Of a DNA stretch of 64,000 nt, positions 12,601 through 21,600 are shown piece after piece. The stretch spans positions 904,786 to 968,785 of the forward strand of contig NC_065424.1 of the NCBI RefSeq assembly GCF_024362695.1, read 5' to 3'. Each line of letters opens with the position of its first letter. The stretch's first letter is position 1. The notes beneath the pieces are model-generated. The model was not told the DNA's origin. It saw only the letters and a list, made by a program, of their open reading frames with translations, and did no database searches. The translations under genes and the position numbers were made by a program. The stretch comes from Pectinophora gossypiella (Eukaryota; Arthropoda; Insecta; Lepidoptera; Gelechiidae).

Positions 12601-15600
12601 TATTAACAAGGTTTTTCCTACCTCCTAAACTAGGTCAACCTGTATTTTAGAGGAGCAGAATTCATCCGTGAGCTTATAAATAACTTATAAGTTTGTGCAA
12701 CGAACTATTATTATAAAGATATAGATGAATGAAACATGTGTGTGTAAGTGTCTGTGTGTGTGTGAATGTGTGTGTGAGTGTGTGTGTGTGGTGTGTGAGT
12801 GCGCGTGCGTGTGTAGTTGCGTATGTCTAGTTAGAAGGTACATATTTAGAAGGAAATTGCATATTGCGTTCTTAGATTGCTTTGATGTGGCTATTTTAAT
12901 CTCCCAGCTCAGAATTATGGCGTGAAATATCCCTCAAAGTTTTCTTTACGATGTCACTAACACCCTGTATACGTATGTTACAGAGTCGGACATGGAGTTG
13001 TTCGAAGACAACCCAGAAGAGTACGTGCGGCGCGACATCGAGGGCTCCGACGTGGACACGCGGCGCCGCGCCGCCTGCGACCTCGTCAAGACCCTCGCTC
13101 AGCACTACGAGGATAAGATGATGACCATCTTCGGGCAGTACGTGCAGGTATGCATTGGTCATAATAAATACTGTTAGAAATCAGAAGTGGTAGGAATTTT
13201 AAGAAAAGATTGGATTAACCTCTCATCTGCCGGAACGCGGATCTCGACCAGACACAATGTAAAATCTATTGTGTCTGGTATCTCGGCAGACGAGAGGTTA
13301 ATGTACACATACCTCCTTATAATAACAAACGCTTATTTTAACAACTTTTCACATACATAAAAATAGCTATGGCTATGGCTATTTTTATGTATGTGCAGTA
13401 ATGACTGCACAATTTTTCCTTAAAAAGTAGCATGGAGAACGCTACGCCGACAGAGCGTGGGTCTTAAAGTAATGATGATAGTAACGTGTTGTGGTGCGGC
13501 AGCTGATGCTGAGCAAGTACGGTGAGGCGGGCGGCGCGGCGTGGCGCGGCAAGGACACGGCGCTGTACCTGGTGACGTCGCTGGCGGCGCGCGGCAGCAC
13601 GGCGGCCGCGGGCGTCACGCGCGCCTCGCCGCTGGTGGACCTGGCGCAGTTCGCCGCCACGCACGTGCTGCCCGAGCTGCAGCGGCCCGGCGGTGAGACA
13701 CCACACTCATACTCTAAACCACAGTTTCCCAAACTATAAGTCAAGAGTCAAGACCCACTGGTGGGTCGCGAGCGAATATGTAACGGGCCCCGCCTGTAGT
13801 ATTTATGTATTTATACCATTAACACATGTTTATGGAACGCGATGTTCGTGCGTCACCCAATAGGGTCCACATAATATCAGCGTCGTGGTTCGCGCCGCGA
13901 CTTGTGCTGAGTGAGGCCCTTTTATCTCAGGACGTCCACCACCACCTTATGATCATTTCGACTAACATCCTTCTTGCTTTTTTGTAATTGTTTTAGTGGA
14001 AATAAGATATGATATTGTTGTCTTTCTTTTTGTGTGTGGCGTCCTTTCATAATAAACTATTTCTATTCTATTCTATTCTATTAGTACGACTCACCAACCG
14101 ACCGAGCCAACGGGCGGTGACAAACTTTGTTCGTAATTTCAAAAGTCCTTTATTCATACTTCTATCGTATGGGTTGTGAGTAGCCCTAATTTCTAAACCA
14201 TATCGTAGCCCAAACCATTTTGAGAACCATTAGTCTAAATTATATCGTTTTCAAGACAACCTATTATTATCAAAATCTGGAGTTCCCAACAAGCCGTGGT
14301 AGCCCAGATGGTAGAATGCTTACCTCTCACTTTGTGGTCGCAGGAATCCAGCACAGGCCTTAAGCAACGATTGTCGAATTTGTTTTTGAATTCAAGTTGG
14401 GATCATAAATTATTATCACGTGGTCAACGGTGAAGTAAAACATCGCGAGGAAACCCACATAACCGAGAAATGCATTTTCGGAGGTATGTGACCTAACCTA
14501 ACCTGTATTGGGCTGGTTTTCCCTTCGCGGGTTGGAAGCTCAGACAGGCAGTCGCTTCTGTAAAAATCCGGACCTGTCAAATCGTCAGGTTAGGTAAGCG
14601 GATCCTGTGAAAACGAGATAATGTTAAGGAGATGATGATGCTGGATGATGACGGAGGATCACGGAATAGGATAGCATGGAATAGCGCCATACTACAACTT
14701 TGCACTCCACTCGTCCGCAAACTTTACGACTCACGAAGCTCCGCGAAAAAACGTTAAACGGTCGTCTTGTGTATTATACCTTGCAGGATAATAAGTCAAA
14801 TATCGACAATCATGCAAGCTAAAAACCTTAGTATGATCGATAAAAAAATATATATATTTTTACCCATAACGCGAAAACCTTTAAAATGAAAATTTGTTGT
14901 TTTGTTCATGAATCATTTTGCTTATAATAACACTAGCGACCCGCCCCGGCTTCGCTCGGGTGCAATGCTGAGGAAAAAATGAAATTATTTACGACATCAC
15001 ATTGAAAACCTCAAAAATAACAGTATTTCTCCACTATTTAATGGATGTTATTATACATATAAACCTTCCTCTTGAATCACTCTATCTAATAAAAAAAACC
15101 GCATCAAAATCCGTTGCGTAGTTTTAAAGATTTAAACGTACATAGGGATATAGGGACAGAAAAAGCGACTTTGTTTTATACTATGTAGTGATAATTATTT
15201 TCTTTCAGTGACGGAACTCCCCGTGCTAAAGGCGGACGCCATCAAATACCTGATGACATTCCGTTCGCTGCTGCCCAAAGAGTTGCTCGTTAACGCCTTC
15301 CCGCTTGTGGTGAGTTCCCTGAAGTATTCGCTTGCATATCTTTTTAATTTGTTTTCGAGGAACGTAGCCTGGAAGTCCCACATTATGTACGTCGCCTGAG
15401 TATTGCGTAAATCAAAATTTAAATTCATAAATATTTATTTTTCAAAATTGGCTTACATTGTCGGCGCTTTTTTCATCTCGAGCTCCTCCGTGCTTCGGAA
15501 GCCACGTTAAGCCGTTGGTCCCGGCTGCAGTCGTTAATAACCATCAATCCGCCCATTGGCCCGCGTGATGGTTTAAGGCCCGATCTCCCTATCCATCCAT

Positions 15601-18600
15601 AGGGAAGGCCCGTGCCCCAGCAGTGGGGACGTTGATGGGCTGGTGATGATGATTTTGAGTGTCTGCGCTGTAACCACAAGCCCCCCCCCCAGATCCAGCA
15701 CATCAGCGGGCGCGGCGTGGTGTGCACGTACGCGGCGTGCGCCGTGGAGAAGCTGGTGGCGGGCGGCATGGTGCCGCGGCCGCAGCTGGCGCCGCACGCC
15801 GCGCCGCTGCTGGGGGCGCTCTTCGCCGCGCTCGACGACCACAACGAGTACATCATGAAAGGTGAGCCTCAGCCCGTGCCAGCCCCACTGCCACCTCAGC
15901 ATACGATTTTCGTCGACACCCTGTATACACTGAACATTCCCTCAAAGTTTTTGTTACGATGTCACGAACACCCTGTATGCACTTAATCATCCCCCAAAGT
16001 TTTCGTTATGCTGTCACTAACACCCTGTAGATTTTAAATTGGCAACGACGATATGGTGTTTTTGTGTATGCGCAGCGATCCTCCGCACGCTGGCGTGCCT
16101 GCAGGAGGCGGGGCTGTCCTTCCTGGGCGAGGCGCTGCCCAAGCTGGCGCAGATGCTGGCCGTCGTAGCCAAGAACCCCTGCAAGCCGCACTTCAACCAC
16201 TACCTCTTCGAAACTCTTTCCTTGGCTGTCTCGTGAGTATTTGTTTTACATAGCATACATAAACAGCCCGGAGCTCGGTGGCGCAGCGGTAAACGCGCTC
16301 GGTCTGCGACTGTTGAAGTTAAGCAACTTTCGCGAAGGCCGGTCATAGGATGGGTGACCACAAAAAAAGTTTTCATCTCGAGCTCCTCCGTGCTTCGGAA
16401 GGCACGTTAAGCCGTTGGTCCCGGCTGCATTAGCTGTCGTTAATAACCATCAATTAGCACTGGGCCCGCGTGATGGTTTAAGGCCCGATCTCCCTATCCA
16501 TCCATAGGGAAGGCCCGTGCCCCAGCAGTGGGGACGTTAATGGGCTGATGATGATGATGTTAAGGCTGCTTTTCCATCAGAGCTGTGCGAGTAAAATGTG
16601 TCGTATGAGGATGTGTAGCTGCAGACTGTGCTGTGGAAATGTGTATGTGCATTTTTTTTTAAAGAACGTCTAGGAGGGTCCTATGCCGAGGTTTTTCTTG
16701 CAGCTTATTTTCCCCGGCTATACAGGTTGTGAGAATCTGCAGTAGTTTTAGGCGGATGAGACGTTCGTTATGTAAAAATTGACGATTCAAAGTGTAACTA
16801 TGTTACCTACTGAATAAAGATATTTTTGAATTTGAATTTGTAGGGGTTTCCACCAGAGCTGTGCGAGGTAAATGTCTCGTACGATGAAGTGTAGCGGAGC
16901 TGTCAAAATGCGCAAATGTGCGATCCGTCGCACACATTTCTCGCATGTTTTGACCAGAGCTTAGCTGAGCGAGGCTAGGAAAATGAAGTGATTCTATTAG
17001 TGGATTTTTTCCTCGCACACACCTTAGCTACCTCTCACAGCTCTGGTGGAAAACCAGCCTTAGATGGATGTGTGGTGTGACCAAAGTGCACATTGCTCTA
17101 ATTTTATTGTTTCATTATTGCAGTTTGGTGACAAAGTCCAACCCGAACGCTATCACGGCATTTGAAGACGCGCTTTTCCCAATATTCCAAGAAATCCTGC
17201 AGAATGATGTCCAAGGTATGTGCCGCGTCAGAATTATTTAATTTTATCAACGACAAGTCCATCCTAGGTCAAAGATAAATTATGAAATTCAGATTACTAA
17301 ATAAAGATCCGTCGTAGTAACTAGCAAAGTACTAATCGGTTCCTCGATTAGTGATTAACGTATCTTAAAGTGGTAAAATGAAATGCTGTGTCCTGTGCTG
17401 TGTGTGTGTAGTGTGTGCTGGCTGTGCTGTGTGTGTGTAATGTGTGCTGGCTGTGCTGTGTGTGTGTAATGTGTGCTGGCTGTGTGTGTGTGTTGCAATG
17501 CGCTTGCAAAGAAAAGTGTGTTACCAAGATAAAGAGGAAATACTAAATAGTCCTCTACGGACACATCTTTATATGATGTTTTAAAATATTTATTGCCATT
17601 ATAATTTTAAACATTTTAAATGCGATATATTGAGAACATTCCTTTTTATTGTCGTTAAGAAAGAAGTACGGTCACGAGTAGTAATATGTAAACACTTTGC
17701 AACCATGTCACATTAGCTTTTTTGACAAATTGAACCGTAAGTCTCATGAAATGTCAAATATGATAGTGCGACATTGTTCTAAAGTGGGTACATGATATTG
17801 GTCATGACTGTACACACATCAAATCAAATATACTTTATTGCACACAACATACAAAACAAATTAACACAGATGATGATAGATACAGTACAATCTGGCGGCC
17901 TTATTGCTAAGCAGCAATTTCACACATGTGATGTTATGTTGTTTGTTGGACAGAATTCATGCCGTACGTGTTCCAAATGCTGTCGCTGCTGCTGGAGCTG
18001 CGCGGGGCGGGGGCGGCGGCGGGGGCGGGCGGCGCGGCGGGCGGGGACTCGGACGCGTACGGCGCGCTGCTGCCGTGCCTGGTGGCGCCGCCGCTGTGGG
18101 AGCGGCCCGCCAACGTGCGCCCGCTCGTGCGCCTGCTGTGCGCCTTCGTCGCCGCACGGACCGACCTCATCCTCAGGACTAACAAGCTGGTATGTTGCAC
18201 TCTCCTTTGTGATTTGTTAGGTCGATGACCGACCACTCTAGATGACCATTTTTTTATCAATTTTAATTTTTCGTCAATAAATCATTCTAGTCCTGTGATA
18301 CACAGGCGTGCTTCTCAAATTGGAAGCGCCGGTTCAAGCCCCGATACCAGACCTACACCATTGAGTTATTCATTTATCTTAAGTGCAATTTTTACCCACG
18401 ACGGAACGGAGCAGGTATATGCGTTTAGGGTGAGAGATGTTTGTATGTGCGTTTGTGCAAAGTAATGTTACCACTTATCTTCTAAACTAATGATCCGATT
18501 TTTACTAGCACAGTTAGCTCGACCATTGTAGACGGCGATCGTAACGGCCTTCGTGGCCCAGTGGTTTGAGCGTTCGGCTCACGATCCGGAGGTCCCGGGT

Positions 18601-21600
18601 TCAAATCCCGGTGGGGACATATCACGAAAATCAGTTTGGTTAGGGCATTACAGGCTGATCACCTGATTGTCCGAAAGTAAGGTGATCCGTGCTTCGGAAG
18701 GCACGTTAAGCCGTTGGTCCCGGTTACTACTTACTGATGTAAGTAAGTAGTCGTAACATGAGCCATGTCAGGGGCCTTTGGCGGCTCAATAATAACCCTG
18801 ACACCAGGGTTGATGAGGTTGGTAATTCACCTCTCAATCCACACGATAGAAGAAGAAGATTAAAGTATTACATTATTGTGATGATGATGATGACTTATTC
18901 ATTGTATATATTCTTTAATTAATAGTTTTTTGTTGTTTTGTTTTTTATTATTGTTTTCTCTCTCTTATGTTATTTCATTGCCTGTGTGAAATGTGTATAT
19001 GGCTGCAAAGGCAAAATTTAGTGAGACGTAATTTACAACTATAACTGTACCTAAATTTATGCACAATAAAAAACTTTATCTTTAAAATTAATTTTTCGTG
19101 CATTACGACCGCATAATTTTTAGCCGTTTGTAATGTTTTATTGTTGTATCCACAGAACGCAATGCTGGGCGTGTTCCAGAAACTGATCGCGTCCAAGACG
19201 AACGACCACGAGGGCTTCTACCTCATACAGACCATGCTGTTCAAGTTCGGAGAGTGAGTAGTTCATAATTATACTTAAGTGGCCTATACAGTGTGTTAAT
19301 GACATCGTAAAATTTACGTCCTTGGAATGTTGGAGATACCAATTGAATGGTAACACAGTGGTAACACTTACGTCATCATAGACTTAGGGGGATGATTCAG
19401 ACCACGATTCTCAGTTGATATCTAGTGGAATTTTACATACCACCAAAATTACTTTATCATCCCTAGTTTGATTAGGACATTACAGGCTAATCACCTGATT
19501 GTCAGAAAGTAAAATGATCCGTCCCGGTTACTACTTACTAAGTACGTAGTCGTTACATGTGACATTTGGGCCTTTGACGGCTCAATAGTAACCCTGACAC
19601 TAGGGTTGATGAAGTTGGTAATCCATCTCACAACTCACTCGATAGATGATTTATCATGCTACTTTCTTTATAATATGTATATTCTTCTTTCTGTATTTGG
19701 GCAGTCCAAACGTATTTTTACGAACTACCCACAAGTGGGACGTATATATACGTAGGCTGTTTATGTTATGTGTCTTGTGAATAAACGCTATCATTTTTCC
19801 CTCAGACAAGTGATGCAGCCATACACGAAACAGGTTATGACCCTCCTGTTCCAGCGGCTCTCGTCCTCCAAGACCACCAAGTACGTGCGCGGCCTTATTG
19901 CCTTCCTGGGGTTCTACGCCGCGCACTTCGGAGCCGATCCCCTGATAGACCTTGTGGACTCCGTACAGGCCAAGTAAGTCATCATCCCCCCTAGCATTAC
20001 CCCGTTTTTCACAGGGTCCGCTTACCTAACGTGAAGATTTGACAGGTCCGGTACAGGCCAAGTAAGTAGTGTTAGATAAAAAACAATCGATCGATCTAAT
20101 ATCGACTGATCATCATCATCAGCCCATTAACGTCCCCACTGCTGGGGCACGGGCCTTCCCTATGGATGAATAGGGAGATCGGGCCTTAAACCACCACGCG
20201 GGCCCAGTGCGGATTGGTGGTTATTAACGACTGCTAATGCAGCCGGGACCAACGGCTTAACGTGCCCTCCGAAGCAAGGAGGAGCTCGAGATGAAAACTT
20301 TTTGTGGTCACCCATCCTATGACCGGCCTTTGCGAAAGTTGCTTAACTTCAACAATCGCAGACCGAGCGCGTTTATCGCTGAGCCACCGAACTTACCTAA
20401 CCTGAATATTTGACAGGTCCGGTACAGGCCAAGTAAGTAGTGTTAGATAAAAAAAGAATCGATCGACCTAATCGATTCTTTTTTTTTTCGAGTTTTAATC
20501 GATCGACTGATACATCACTAAAATGAATATCACTACAATAGCTTAGGTACTTTGATATATCTAATTGGGTCGTGTACTAGTGTCAAGATAAATTATGAAA
20601 GTCTGATTATTAAATAAAGACAGATCTAAAACTAACGAAAAACATTTTCTCGCCGCTCACTGCAAACCGCACTCACTGTGTCCTCACAGAGTCTCATATC
20701 GGGAAGAACCCGTTATGATGTGTTTTAATTTTATGTATGTTTTTTAACAAAGGGCTTATTTGTTCCAGTATGTTCGCGATGTACGTAGAGCGCGTGCTGA
20801 TCCCGGACCTGCAGAAGGTGAGCGGCGCGCTGGAGCGCAAGGCGGCCGCCGTGGGCTGCGTCAAGCTGCTCACTGACTCCGCGCACTTCCGGCAGGGGGC
20901 GCTGGCGCAGCTGTGGCCCAAACTGTTGCAGGTACAGCAATCACAGATATATGGGTGTTGGCGACACCGTACCGCGTACTCTGCAGCTCGTGATTCTGCC
21001 GCGGTCTGTGCCAGGGTATAATAATAAAAAAAGAAAAATATACTTTATTTCGGACAATTTTACATCCATATTGTTCACAAACGTAACCGCAAAAGAAAAT
21101 AAAAGACGTTTAGATGCCGATGGGAATAAAGCTGCTGTCCCACCTGTCAGCTATGACAGCCAGGATGCCAGAATGAATAATACTACGTATTAAACGGCTA
21201 CTCCGCTCCCCACCAGCGGCTGAGCTAGGTTTACCCCCCCAAACATAGTTTAGACTTGAATCGTGTGGTGTCAACGTCACAAACACAGATCCGCGTGTAC
21301 TATAATGTCAGTGGGTAGTGTCTGTGTAAAACGAGGTAGTTTGTATGAGATGTCCGGGGTGTGTAAGTAGCGTCAAGTACTACGCGCTTTATCTATGGCA
21401 CTTGTGTGTCAGTGAGTGTGGAGTATACTCCACCACGCTGCTCCAGTGCGTGTTGGTGGAGTTGTAGGCCCCGGGACAAAGCTTAAAGTTCACCTGTTTT
21501 TCAGGCGCTGATCGCGCTGTTCGAGCTGCCGACCGACGAGTCCTCGCTGCCGGACGATCACTTCATAGAAGTGGACGACACGCCCGGCTACCAGGCGCAG

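Noticed and set aside
12725..12925. Cysteine-rich ORF
   Set aside because: It is the translation of a TG microsatellite.
13464..18260. Long antisense ORFs opposite GC-rich CSE1L exons
   Set aside because: High GC lowers stop frequency. The sense frames match exportin-2, so these are shadows.
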